Shown here one piece after another: positions 1-10,259 of a stretch of 64,000 bases of DNA (positions are counted from its first letter, which is position 1; every line of letters begins with the position of its first letter). The position numbers were made by a program, and so were the translations under genes. The notes below the pieces were generated by a model. It searched no databases and was not told where the DNA came from. It worked only from the letters and a program-made list of their open reading frames with translations. The stretch covers positions 1,178,001 through 1,242,000 of the forward strand of contig NZ_JANZKX010000001.1 in NCBI RefSeq assembly GCF_027257975.1, given 5' to 3'. The stretch comes from Pelomonas sp. BJYL3 (lineage in GTDB: Bacteria; Pseudomonadota; Gammaproteobacteria; Burkholderiales; Burkholderiaceae_C).

Positions 1-21
1 TGAGGCGCCGGCCGAGCCGGC

Positions 22-768
22 TCAGTCCAGCTTGAAGCCGATCTCCACGGTGGCTTCGCGCTGCTTGGGGATGGGCGCGAACTTCCATTGCTGGACCGCC
101 GCGATGGCGCTGGAGGCCAGGCGCTTGTTGGCGTTGCCCAGGCTCTCGACCTTGGTGGTCGTGCCATCCGGCTTGACCTGGAAGCGCACCATCACCGAAC
201 CACTGCGGATATTGCTGGCCAGCTGGCGGGGGATGTCGGGGTCGACCTTCTGGATCAGGCGCAGGGCCACCTCTTCCTCCGGCTCGGGCGCGGGCGCGGC
301 GCGGGTGGGCTCGGTGGCCGGCGGTGCAGGCGGTGTGGCCGGGGCTGCGGCCACCAGCTCGGGCTTGGGCGCCGGCGCCTCGGGCTCACGGCTGGCAGCG
401 AGCTGCTGCTCCTGGCTGGCCGCCGGGGCGGGCGCGGAAGCTGCCGCCTGAGCGGTCGGCGCCGCGGCGGCGGGCGTCGGGGCCGGCGCCGTGGCGACGG
501 CGGGCTTGGGTGCCGGCGCCTTGGCGGCCGGCGCCGGCTTGGGTGCCGGGGCCGGCGCCTCAGGCTTGGCGGAATGCGTGGCGTGGAACTTGATCCATTG
601 CAGGACCTTGTCGGCGTCCCGCTTGGCACGGTCGGAGTCGCTGATGCCCGAGGCGGACCCCGCCTTGCCGGCCGGCTCGGCCGTCTGGGCAGACGCAGGA
701 ACGCTGAACAGCAACTGGCAGGCCAGCGCCAACGCGGTGGCGGAATACAGCTTGGTGGACATGCTCAT
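22..768 (-). CDS. TonB C-terminal domain protein, exported, Ala/Pro-rich
   Basis: The 248-residue product starts at an ATG preceded by AGGG six bases upstream. Residues about 1-27 look like a cleavable signal peptide ending SVPASA. About 100 residues of Ala, Pro and Lys follow, a typical periplasm-spanning linker. The last 75 residues match the TonB C-terminal fold, with VMVRFQVKPDG and a QQWKFAP motif. TonB proteins carry proton-motive energy to outer-membrane receptors, but classical TonB keeps an uncleaved membrane anchor, whereas this N-terminus looks cleavable. No exbB or exbD lies beside it. It may be a TonB-like envelope protein rather than a true energy transducer. It diverges from the thiamine operon. 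Confidence 0.8.
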   Translation of the reverse strand: MSMSTKLYSATALALACQLLFSVPASAQTAEPAGKAGSASGISDSDRAKRDADKVLQWIKFHATHSAKPEAPAPAPKPAPAAKAPAPKPAVATAPAPTPAAAAPTAQAAASAPAPAASQEQQLAASREPEAPAPKPELVAAAPATPPAPPATEPTRAAPAPEPEEEVALRLIQKVDPDIPRQLASNIRSGSVMVRFQVKPDGTTTKVESLGNANKRLASSAIAAVQQWKFAPIPKQREATVEIGFKLD

Positions 769-942
769 TGCAACCCTAAGACCCCTGGCACGGCGTCGTG
801 CCATCCCACGAACGGCGGCACCTCTGTGGGTGCGTCCGCTGTTCTGATTCAACAAAGCAGGCGGTCTCTAGCGCCTATGACTTTCAGTAACAAGTGTCTC
901 GCACCGGTCTGCAAGCGGCACTGCGGGATTCCCCCGAGCCGG

Positions 943-971
943 CGTGCAGATCGCACGCTTGCTTCTATACT
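943..971 (+). promoter_or_regulatory. Predicted promoter of the thiamine operon
   Basis: A good -10 hexamer, TATACT, sits at 966-971. The -35 region 17 bases upstream (CGTGCA, 943-948) is weak. A start about seven bases after the -10 falls near 978, exactly where the TPP riboswitch begins, which supports the assignment. The rest of the 769-965 gap shows no other clear signal. Confidence 0.5.
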
Positions 972-977
972 CGCGGC

Positions 978-1092
978 TTGCTCCGGGGAGCCCTGATGCG
1001 CCAAGGCGATGGCTTTGGCGTCGGGCTGAGACGTGGTGGAAGCCATGGACCCGCTGAACTTGATCCGGTTCGTACCGGCGTAAGAAGAGCCT
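978..1092 (+). promoter_or_regulatory. TPP riboswitch (THI element) of thiC
   Basis: The conserved TPP aptamer blocks are all visible: a closing stem made by GCTC near 979 and GAGC near 1087, GGGGAGCCCTGATGCG, CTGAGA at 1026-1031, CCCGCTGAACTTGATCCGG around 1051-1069, and TACCGGCGTAAG ending at 1084. Known members bind thiamine pyrophosphate and switch off the downstream genes by hiding the ribosome site or ending transcription. About 165 bases separate the aptamer from thiC, enough for an expression platform. A 7-bp hairpin (1122-1128 with 1133-1139) lies there without a T tract, so control of translation or Rho access is more likely than intrinsic termination. That last point is inference. 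Confidence 0.96.
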
Positions 1093-1189
1093 GCCAGCCC
1101 GTGCTTCCTGCCGGGGCTGCGGGCCCTGGACCCAGGGCCGCCATCCACCCTCGATGGCGTACCGCGGCATCCATGGCCCCACCCCCTGA

Positions 1190-3148
<1,959 letters not shown>

Positions 3149-3167
3149 GGCCGCACCGGGAGCACGC

Positions 3168-4244
3168 ATGAGCGCCACCATCGCCATCGCGGGCGCCGGC
3201 CTGGCCGGGCGCCTCTTCGCCTGGGCCCTCGCCCGGGCCGGCCACCGCGTGCAGGTCTTCGACGCAAGACCTGGCCCCGAGCCCCTGTTCGACGGCCAGG
3301 GTGCGGCCGCCTTCACCGCCGCCGGCATGCTGAGCCCGCTGGCCGAACTGGAGAAGGCCGAGCCGGCCATCGCGGCGGCGGGCTGGCGCTCCCTGGCGCT
3401 GTGGCCTGCCGTCGTTCGCCAGCTGGCCGCGCGCCAGCCGGTGGGCCTGCAGCTGAACGGCAGCCTGCTGCTCGCCCAGCGCAGCGACGCCGGCGCCGCG
3501 CAACGGGTGCTGGATCGCCTGCAGCAGCCCGGCCTGGAGGCCTTCCCGCAGCCCCAGCCGCTGGATCCCCAGGCCCTGGCCGCGCTGGAGCCCGCCCTGC
3601 GGCGCAGCCCGGGCCTGCTGGCCTGGCTGCTGCCGGGCGAGGGCCTGGTCCATCCGCTGGAGGCCATGGCCGCGCTGCACGCCGATGCGCCCGATGGCGC
3701 CTGGCACTGGTCGCAGCCGGTGGCCCGTTGCGAGCCCGGCTGGCTGCAGCTGGCCGACCACCGCCGCATCGATGCAGACTGGGTCATCGACTGCCGCGGC
3801 CTGGGCGCCCAGGCCCAGCTGCCGGCGCTGCGCGGCGTGCGTGGCGAGGTCATCGCCCTGGACGCTGCAGGCCACGGCCTGACGCGGCCGGTGCGCCTGC
3901 TGCATCCGCGCCACCGCGTCTACCTCGTGCCACGCACCGCCGACCAGCTGCTGATCGGCGCGACCGAGGTCGAGAGCGAGGACCGCAGCCCGGTGAGCCT
4001 GCAAAGCGCCGTCGAGCTGATGGCCGCGGCCCACAGCGTGATGCCGCAACTGTGCGAAGCCCGCATCGTGCGCCTGGACCGCAACCTGCGCCCCGCCTTC
4101 CCCGACCACCAGCCCCACCTGCACCACGAGCCCGGCCTGCTGCGCCTCAACGGCCTGTACCGCCACGGCTGGCTGCTGGCGCCCGCGCTGGTCGACCAAC
4201 TGCTGAAGGGCAGCGGCCTCGGCGCGCTGCCGCACATGTCATGA
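3168..4244 (+). CDS. thiO: FAD-dependent glycine oxidase ThiO
   Basis: ThiO oxidises glycine to dehydroglycine (iminoacetate), the imine used to build the thiazole of thiamine in organisms that lack tyrosine lyase ThiH. The 358-residue product opens with a dinucleotide-binding fold (IAIAGAGLAGRLFAWALA, residues 4-21) and continues as a DAO-family FAD oxidoreductase, with the arginine-containing RNLRPAFPD segment near the end. The start has GGGAG six bases upstream. Its stop overlaps the thiS ATG (ATGA), so the two are translationally coupled. Function is assigned from family and operon position. Confidence 0.93.
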   Translation: MSATIAIAGAGLAGRLFAWALARAGHRVQVFDARPGPEPLFDGQGAAAFTAAGMLSPLAELEKAEPAIAAAGWRSLALWPAVVRQLAARQPVGLQLNGSLLLAQRSDAGAAQRVLDRLQQPGLEAFPQPQPLDPQALAALEPALRRSPGLLAWLLPGEGLVHPLEAMAALHADAPDGAWHWSQPVARCEPGWLQLADHRRIDADWVIDCRGLGAQAQLPALRGVRGEVIALDAAGHGLTRPVRLLHPRHRVYLVPRTADQLLIGATEVESEDRSPVSLQSAVELMAAAHSVMPQLCEARIVRLDRNLRPAFPDHQPHLHHEPGLLRLNGLYRHGWLLAPALVDQLLKGSGLGALPHMS

Positions 4245-4498
4245 ACACTGCCAACAGTCCCCGCATCGACCACTACGCCACCACCGTGCCCAGCAGCCTG
4301 CGCGTGCACCTGGACGGCCAGGCCATGGACGTTCCCGAAGGCTGCAGCCTGGCCCAGCTCCTGAGCCTGCTGGGCCAGTCGCCCGAGGCCGTGGCGACCG
4401 CCGTCAACGGCCAGCACATCCCGCGCGAGGCGCGTGCCGGGCACGCGCTGGAGGCGGGCGACCAGATCCTGCTGTTCCGCCCCATCGTGGGCGGTTGA
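4241..4498 (+). CDS. thiS: Sulfur carrier protein ThiS
   Basis: ThiS is a ubiquitin-like carrier whose C-terminal Gly-Gly is adenylated and thiocarboxylated to give the thiazole sulfur. The 85-residue product ends in the required GG (RPIVGG). The beta-grasp core starts near residue 20 (LRVHLDGQAMDVPEG), so this copy has about 18 extra N-terminal residues compared with the usual 65-70. A GTG at 4286 would give a normal length and could be the true start. The annotated ATG overlaps the thiO stop by the ATGA arrangement, which favours it. ThiG follows 10 bases after the stop. Confidence 0.93.
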   Translation: MNTANSPRIDHYATTVPSSLRVHLDGQAMDVPEGCSLAQLLSLLGQSPEAVATAVNGQHIPREARAGHALEAGDQILLFRPIVGG

Positions 4499-4508
4499 GG
4501 ACATGCCC

Positions 4509-5303
4509 ATGGACGATCTGCTCCACATCGACGGCCGCGCCCTGCGCAGCCGCTTCTTCATCGGCTCCGCGGGCTATCCCAGCCCGCAGGTGCTGGGCGA
4601 GGCCATCCGCGCCTCGCAAAGCCAGGTGCTCACGGTCGGGCTCAAGCGCAGCCTGCAGGGCGCGGGCGACAACGGCGTCGTGGCCCTGGCCCTGCAGGCC
4701 ATCCAGGCCCAGGGCGGCCACCTGCTGCCCAACACCGCCGGCTGCCGCAGCGCCCGCGAAGCGGTGACGCTCGCGCAGATGGCCCGCGAACTCTATGGCA
4801 CGGCCTGGATCAAGCTGGAGGTGACCGGCGACGAGCACACCCTGCAACCCGATCCCTTCGAGCTGCTCAGCGCCGCCGAGCAGCTGGTGCGCCAGGGCTT
4901 CACCGTCTTCCCCTACTGCACCGAGGACCTGGTGCTGTGCCGGCGCCTGCTGGACGCCGGCTGCGAGGTCCTGATGCCCTGGGGTGCGCCCATCGGCTCG
5001 GGCCAGGGCCTGCTGCACCGCCATGGTCTGCGCACGCTGCGCGAGCGACTGCCGGACGCCGTGCTGATCGTCGACGCCGGCCTGGGCGCGCCGTCGCATG
5101 CGGCCGAGGCGCTGGAGCTGGGCTTCGACGCCGTGCTGCTGAACTCGGCCGTGGCCCAGGCCCGCGACCCGGTGCGCATGGCCGCAGCCTTCCGCGACGC
5201 CGTCAGCGCCGGCCGGTCGGCCTGGCGCGCCGGGCTGATGGCGCCGCAGGACTTCGCCGTGGCCAGCACGCCGGTGGGCGACCACGCCTTCCTGCTCGGA
5301 TGA
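4509..5303 (+). CDS. thiG: Thiazole synthase ThiG
   Basis: ThiG condenses deoxyxylulose phosphate, ThiS thiocarboxylate and dehydroglycine into the thiazole phosphate. The 264-residue product is a TIM barrel of normal length. The Schiff-base lysine is in the strand WIKLEVTGDE, and the phosphate-binding end has the PWGAPIGSGQG loop. Two in-frame ATGs exist, 4503 and 4509. The GAGG at 4497-4500 is only two bases from the first but eight from the second, so 4509 is chosen. The stop overlaps the ATG of the next gene (ATGA). Confidence 0.95.
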   Translation: MDDLLHIDGRALRSRFFIGSAGYPSPQVLGEAIRASQSQVLTVGLKRSLQGAGDNGVVALALQAIQAQGGHLLPNTAGCRSAREAVTLAQMARELYGTAWIKLEVTGDEHTLQPDPFELLSAAEQLVRQGFTVFPYCTEDLVLCRRLLDAGCEVLMPWGAPIGSGQGLLHRHGLRTLRERLPDAVLIVDAGLGAPSHAAEALELGFDAVLLNSAVAQARDPVRMAAAFRDAVSAGRSAWRAGLMAPQDFAVASTPVGDHAFLLG

Positions 5304-7000
5304 CACCCATGGCCCATCCCCTGCCCCACCCCTGCCTGCCCTCGCCCTGGTTCGAGGCACCGGACCCCGCGCTGGCGTGTCTGCCTGCCTGGCATGAGGA
5401 CCCGGCGCCTCCCGTCGTCTGGAGCATCGCGGGCCATGACAGCGGCGGCGCGGCCGGCATCAGCGCCGACGCCCGCGCCGCCGCCGCGCTGGGCGTGCAC
5501 CTGTGCCCCGTGCTGGCCGCCGTCACGGCGCAGAACTCCCTGGGCGTGCAGGCCGTGCTTGCGCTGCCGGGCGCCCAGATCCGTGCGCAGCTCGCGGCGC
5601 TGAGGCAAGACCTGACCCCGAGGGTGATCAAGACCGGCCTGCTGGGCAGCGTGGACGCCGTCGAGGCCCTGCTGGAGGTGCTGGCCCAGCTGCGCGCGCA
5701 GGGCCAGCGCGTGGACCTGGTCGTCGACCCGGTGCTGGGCGCCAGCGCCGGCGGGGCGGCCTTCTGCGACGAGGCCCTGCTGCAGACCCTGCGCGAGCGC
5801 CTGCTGCCCGCCGCCACGCTGATCACCCCCAACCGCCGCGAGGCCCTGCGACTGCTGCAGCACCTGCCCGGCGCCGAGGCGCGCGCCGGCCTGGACGTGC
5901 CCGCGCTTGCCGCCGCGCTGCGCCATCACCTGGCCCCGCAGGCCGGCGTGTGCATCACCGGCGGCGACGACGCCCTGCCCGTGCCCGGTGCGCAAGACCT
6001 GGCCCTGGACTGGCTGGACCTGCCCGACCAGGGCAGCGGCCCCGCCCTGCGCGGCTGGCTGGCCCTGCCCCGCCTGCGGCAGGCGCCGCTGCATCACCAT
6101 GGCAGCGGCTGCACCTTCGCCAGCGCCGCCGCGGCTGCCCTGGCCCGCGGCTTCCCGGTGGGCGACGCCCTGGTGCTGGCCAAGATGTGCAGCTGGCACG
6201 GCCTGCGCCAGGGCCATGCCGCCGGCGCGGGCCCCGGCCCGCTGCGCCCGACGCCGGACTTCATCCACAACCCCGAGGCCCTGCCCGTGATGGGCTTCGG
6301 CGACGAAACCCGGCCCGACGCCACCACGCTGGCGCGCTGGACGGCCGTGCTCTCGGGCACGGCCGGTGCAGCGGACGTGGGCACAGGGCTCTACGGCATC
6401 GTGGACGACGAGCAAGGGCTGGCCACGGTGGCGGGCGCCGGCCTCGCGCATCTGCAGCTGCGCAGCAAGGCCGCGCCGGACCAGGACAGCGCCGCGCTGC
6501 GCCGGCGCATCGCCACCGCCGTGCAGTGCATGCGCGACCATCCCGGCACCCGCTTCTGGGTCAACGACCACTGGCAGCTGGCCCTCGAGCTGGGCGCCGG
6601 CGGCATCCACCTGGGCCAGGAAGACTGGGCCTGCCTGGACGCCGCCCAGCGCCGGCGCATCCTGGACAGCGGCACCGCCCTGGGCCTCTCCAGCCACAGC
6701 CTGTGGGAGCTGGCCCGGGCCCGCGGCCTGGCGCCCGCCTACATCGCCTGCGGCCCCGTCTGGGCGACGACGACCAAGCGCATGCCCTGGCTGGCTCAGG
6801 GCCTGAGCCAGCTGGCCTGGTGGGCGCGCATGGCCGGGCGGCCGGTGGTGGCGATCGGGGGCGTGCTGGCGCCGGCGCAGGTCGAGGCGGCCGCCCGTGC
6901 GGGTGCGTCCGCCGTGTGCCTGGTGCGCGGGCTCGCTCCAGAGCGCCTGGAGGCCTACCGCGCGGCCTGGCGGGCCGGTCGCCGGGACGTCAGCGGCTGA
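5300..7000 (+). CDS. thiDE: Bifunctional HMP-P kinase / thiamine phosphate synthase (ThiD-ThiE fusion)
   Basis: This 566-residue protein joins two steps. The N-terminal ThiD domain (about 38-315) phosphorylates hydroxymethylpyrimidine phosphate; it shows GHDSGGAAGISAD, the VVDPVLGASAGG loop and the anion-hole motif GSGCT with Cys271. A linker leads to a ThiE domain (about 362-560) that couples pyrimidine and thiazole to thiamine phosphate; it has LQLRSK, WVNDHW, GIHLGQED, the YIACGPVWATTTK loop and VVAIGG. All expected active-site blocks are present, so both halves look functional. The ATG overlaps the thiG stop. A second ATG at 5309 is possible. The 3' end overlaps the convergent next gene by 11 bases. 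Confidence 0.95.
   Translation: MTPMAHPLPHPCLPSPWFEAPDPALACLPAWHEDPAPPVVWSIAGHDSGGAAGISADARAAAALGVHLCPVLAAVTAQNSLGVQAVLALPGAQIRAQLAALRQDLTPRVIKTGLLGSVDAVEALLEVLAQLRAQGQRVDLVVDPVLGASAGGAAFCDEALLQTLRERLLPAATLITPNRREALRLLQHLPGAEARAGLDVPALAAALRHHLAPQAGVCITGGDDALPVPGAQDLALDWLDLPDQGSGPALRGWLALPRLRQAPLHHHGSGCTFASAAAAALARGFPVGDALVLAKMCSWHGLRQGHAAGAGPGPLRPTPDFIHNPEALPVMGFGDETRPDATTLARWTAVLSGTAGAADVGTGLYGIVDDEQGLATVAGAGLAHLQLRSKAAPDQDSAALRRRIATAVQCMRDHPGTRFWVNDHWQLALELGAGGIHLGQEDWACLDAAQRRRILDSGTALGLSSHSLWELARARGLAPAYIACGPVWATTTKRMPWLAQGLSQLAWWARMAGRPVVAIGGVLAPAQVEAAARAGASAVCLVRGLAPERLEAYRAAWRAGRRDVSG
5603..5619 (+). repeat. Dispersed 17-bp word, copy in thiDE
   Basis: AGGCAAGACCTGACCCC occurs here inside the ThiD-coding part, read as Arg-Gln-Asp-Leu-Thr-Pro. 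The same 17 bases occur at 18519 and 53900. Confidence 0.7.
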
Positions 7001-8150
7001 GTCCCCGGGCCTCGATGGCCCAGACCGCCTCGACGCGGCCGGCACGGTGCGCCACGATCGCATCGTGCAGGTTCAGCGTGGGATCGCAGTGCCCCGGCAC
7101 CAGCAGGACCTGCTCGCCCAGGCGCGGCTTGGCGCCGCCGGGCGTGCGGCACTGCAGGATGCCGTGCTCGTCATTGGCCGAGACATAGTCCCAGCGCTCG
7201 CTGGGGCTGCCGGCCTCCCAGACCCAGGGCATGCCCGACTCGGCAGACAGCGACTTGAGCCCGGCATCCAGCACCGCGCGGTCGCCCGTGCCCTCGCTCA
7301 TCACCCTGCTGGCCAGCAGCAGGCTGTGCTCGAAGCGCAGGCCGTCGTCGGCCGTCTCGTTGCGGCCGTAGTCCGCATCCATGAAGACATAGGAGCCGGG
7401 CTGCAGCTCGGTGTAGAGACCCAGGCCCAGGTCGAAGGCGGCGCTGCCGGTGCCGCCGCCGGTGACGGTCTCGCAGGCAATGCCCTCGCCCAGCAGGTCC
7501 TGCACCACGAGGCGAGCGCGCTCGGTGGCGCGCAGCACGGCCTCGCGGCGGGCCTCCGCGCCGCGCACATGCTGCAGGCCGCCCTGGTAGGCCTGCAGGC
7601 CCTTGAAGCACAGCTGGCCGGCGTACTGCGCGATCACCTCGACCAGGCGCAGCACCGCCGGCGCGTCGGCCACGCCGCAGCGGTCCTGGCCGATATTGAT
7701 CTCGACCAGCAGCTCCAGCCGACTGCCGGCCTGCTCGCAGGCCTGGGCCAGCTGCTCCACCTGCTGCTCGTGGTCCACGCAGACGCTCATGCGCGCATGG
7801 CCGGCCAGCGCGGCCAGCAGCCGGGCCTTGGCCTCGCCCATGAGCTCGTTGCTGACGAGGATGTCCGGGATGCCCGCCGCCACGAAGGGGATGGCCTCGC
7901 TGACCTTCTGGCAGCAGATGCCCACCGCGCCCGCCTGCATCTGGGCCTGGGCGATGGCCACGCACTTGTGCGCCTTGGCATGCGGGCGCAGGGCCAGGCC
8001 TGCAGAGTCGGCCGCGGCCTGCATCTGGCGCACATTGCGCTCGAAGGCGTCCAGGTCCAGCAGCAGGGCCGGGCTGTCCACGGCACTCAGCAGATCACCG
8101 GGCCTGGCGGCCGGCGGCAGCAGCGAAGAGAGGAGGTCGGACGGTTTCAT
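6990..8150 (-). CDS. DSD1-family PLP enzyme, D-threonine aldolase / D-3-hydroxyaspartate aldolase type
   Basis: The 386-residue product is a fold-type III (alanine racemase-like) PLP enzyme. The PLP lysine lies in RPHAKAHK (Lys59), and the C-terminal metal site reads PGHCDPT (His354, Asp356). Family knowledge: D-threonine aldolases use a His-x-Asp divalent metal pair, whereas eukaryotic D-serine dehydratases use His-x-Cys, so aldolase is the better guess. Cleavage of a beta-hydroxy-D-amino acid to glycine and an aldehyde is therefore likely, but the substrate is not shown by sequence. A glycine-yielding enzyme next to a thiamine operon that consumes glycine is suggestive only. It is convergent with thiDE. 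Confidence 0.82.
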   Translation of the reverse strand: MKPSDLLSSLLPPAARPGDLLSAVDSPALLLDLDAFERNVRQMQAAADSAGLALRPHAKAHKCVAIAQAQMQAGAVGICCQKVSEAIPFVAAGIPDILVSNELMGEAKARLLAALAGHARMSVCVDHEQQVEQLAQACEQAGSRLELLVEINIGQDRCGVADAPAVLRLVEVIAQYAGQLCFKGLQAYQGGLQHVRGAEARREAVLRATERARLVVQDLLGEGIACETVTGGGTGSAAFDLGLGLYTELQPGSYVFMDADYGRNETADDGLRFEHSLLLASRVMSEGTGDRAVLDAGLKSLSAESGMPWVWEAGSPSERWDYVSANDEHGILQCRTPGGAKPRLGEQVLLVPGHCDPTLNLHDAIVAHRAGRVEAVWAIEARGLSR

Positions 8151-8329
8151 CGCGCCATTGTGACCCAGCCTGCTAGCGCTTCAAGCCCGCGCCCGCATCC
8201 CCAAGTCGTACAGGTTGACGGGATGAAAGCCCCGCGCAAAGCCCCTGTTCATCCACAAAAAGTGGGATGCTCAGCCTTCACAGCGGCGAAACACTGCCGG
8301 CTCAACCTTGCTTCACTGAGGAGAGCGCC

Positions 8330-9202
8330 ATGGCCCAGACCCGTCTCTATTCGCACCAGCAGCTGATGAACGACCCCACGCTCTTCATGGGGCAGGTGCC
8401 GCTCATCGCCCACGGGGATTCCTGGTTTTCCTTCGGGGACTTCTTCCCGACCAAGACGCGTTCCCTGCTGGACTTCTTCCAGTTCGGCCGTGACGCCGGC
8501 ATCGTGAACTACGCCATGCCGGGGCAGAAGCTCAAGGACTACCCCGAGCCGCAGCGCTATGCCAAGTTCCACCTGGCCATGACCTTGCGCGGCATGCCGC
8601 GCTGGGGCGCGCTGCTGCTCTCGGGCGGCGGCAACGACATGATCGCCTGGCTGCGCCGCGGCCCGGGCACCGACCTCAGCCAGCGCCTGCTGCGCGCACC
8701 GGCCGAGTGGCTGCCTGAGCATTTCGGGCCGCTGCGCTATGTCTCGGAGCATGGCTGGAGCAATCTCTGCGCCGAGCTGCTGCAGGCCTACACCGAGCTG
8801 GACACCCTGCGCGACCAGTGCGCCAACCCCCAGGCCTCCATGGTCACCCATGTCTACGACTACATGGTCCCGCGCTTCGCCTACGCCGCCGGAGGGCTGG
8901 CCGGACCCTGGTGCGCGCCCAGCCTGCAGACCTTCCAGATTCCCGCCGAGGCCTGGGCGCCGATCATGCGCGTCCTGGTGGACTGGAACCACAGCTTCCT
9001 CACGCACACCGTGCAGAACTGCATCGGCAACTTCGTGGTGCTGGACACGCGCGGCGTCAGCCAGCCCGCGGAGGCCGGCAGCACCGGCCGCAGCGGCGAC
9101 TGGCAGAACGAGATCCACCTGACGCCCGAGGGCTACGACAAGCTGGCCCGCCGCAGCTGCAATGACACCCTGGCCAGCCTGGTGGCGGGCTACGAGATCT
9201 GA
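8330..9202 (+). CDS. SGNH/GDSL-family hydrolase
   Basis: The 290-residue product has the serine-hydrolase blocks of the SGNH family: block I HGDSW with Ser31, block III SGGGND (98-103, Asn102) and a C-terminal NEIHLTPEGY with His263. The position three residues before this His is Asn, not the usual Asp. No signal peptide or membrane segment is visible, so it is probably cytoplasmic. The ATG at 8330 is preceded by GAGGAGAG, a strong ribosome site; an earlier in-frame ATG at 8267 has none. Likely an esterase or deacylase with unknown substrate. It stands alone. Confidence 0.82.
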   Translation: MAQTRLYSHQQLMNDPTLFMGQVPLIAHGDSWFSFGDFFPTKTRSLLDFFQFGRDAGIVNYAMPGQKLKDYPEPQRYAKFHLAMTLRGMPRWGALLLSGGGNDMIAWLRRGPGTDLSQRLLRAPAEWLPEHFGPLRYVSEHGWSNLCAELLQAYTELDTLRDQCANPQASMVTHVYDYMVPRFAYAAGGLAGPWCAPSLQTFQIPAEAWAPIMRVLVDWNHSFLTHTVQNCIGNFVVLDTRGVSQPAEAGSTGRSGDWQNEIHLTPEGYDKLARRSCNDTLASLVAGYEI

Positions 9203-9346
9203 GGCGCCGCTGCGAGGGGGCAGGCGCAGCGCGCAGCTCGCGCGGCCGCGATCGCCCGGCGCAGGCTGGCGGGCATACTGCGCGCTCGCCACCGTGGGCC
9301 CCTCGGCCCGTCACGGTGAAGCCCCTGCCGCCCGCCCTGCCCGCCG

Positions 9347-10228
9347 ATGTCCACCCTTGCCCTGCTGCTCGTCCTGGCCGCCGCCCTGTGCCATGCCCTC
9401 TGGAACCTGGTCGCCAAGCGCCAGGGCGGGGGCAGCGAGCTGGTGCTGATCAGCGCGATCCTGGTCAGCGTGGTCTGGGCGCCGCTGGCCGTCTGGCAGG
9501 GCTGGGACACGCTGCCGACGCTGGGCCGGGTGGAGTGGGGCGCCCTGGTCGCCAGCACCGTGCTGCACCTGGTCTATTTCCGCTGCCTGCTGCATGGCTA
9601 CCAGGTCTCGGACCTCACCGTGGTCTACCCCGTGGCGCGCGGCAGCGGCCCCCTGCTGAGCACGGCCGGCGCCGTGCTGGTGCTGGGCGAGCGCCTCAGC
9701 CTGGCCGGCGGCCTGGGCGCGCTGATGGTGGTGGGCGGCGTCTTCCTGATCGCCGGCGGCCCGGCCCTGTGGCGCCAGGCCCATGACGCCGCGCGCCGCG
9801 AGCGCACGCTGCGCGGCCTGCGCTGGGGCGCGCTGACGGGGGTCTGCATTGCCGGCTACACCCTGCTGGACGGCTATTCGGTCAAGGTGCTGATGATCTC
9901 GCCCATCGTGCTGGACTACGTCGCCAACGTGCTGCGCGTCCCGATGATGCTGCCGGTGGCCCTGCGCGACCCGGCGGCTTTCAAGGCGGCCTGGCGCCGG
10001 CTGTGGAAGGCCGGCCTGGCCATCGCCGTCCTGAGCCCCGCGAGCTATGTGATGGTGCTGTACGCCATGCGCATCGCCCCGCTGAGCCATGTGGCGCCGG
10101 CACGCGAGCTGTCCATGCTGTTCGCGGCCCTGGCCGGCGGCAGCCTGCTGGGCGAGGGCGACCGCCTGCTGCGCCTGCTGGGCGCGGCCTGCATCGCCCT
10201 GGGCGTGATGGGGCTGGCGCTGGCCTGA
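9347..10228 (+). CDS. EamA-family (DMT) membrane transporter
   Basis: The 293-residue product is a drug/metabolite-transporter-type inner-membrane protein with two EamA repeats and about ten hydrophobic helices. It begins with a helix containing LCHALWNLVAKR, a motif typical of the first EamA helix, and repeats the pattern near residue 160 (GVCIAGYTLLDGYSVK). Conserved Pro and Glu residues occur in the helix pairs, such as YPVARGSGPLLSTAG and LVLGERLS. Substrate is unknown; family members export amino acids, sugars or other metabolites. It is convergent with the CAP-domain lipoprotein. Confidence 0.88.
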   Translation: MSTLALLLVLAAALCHALWNLVAKRQGGGSELVLISAILVSVVWAPLAVWQGWDTLPTLGRVEWGALVASTVLHLVYFRCLLHGYQVSDLTVVYPVARGSGPLLSTAGAVLVLGERLSLAGGLGALMVVGGVFLIAGGPALWRQAHDAARRERTLRGLRWGALTGVCIAGYTLLDGYSVKVLMISPIVLDYVANVLRVPMMLPVALRDPAAFKAAWRRLWKAGLAIAVLSPASYVMVLYAMRIAPLSHVAPARELSMLFAALAGGSLLGEGDRLLRLLGAACIALGVMGLALA

Positions 10229-10259
10229 GTCCCGCGCAGGCCCGGCAGCCGGCTGGAAC

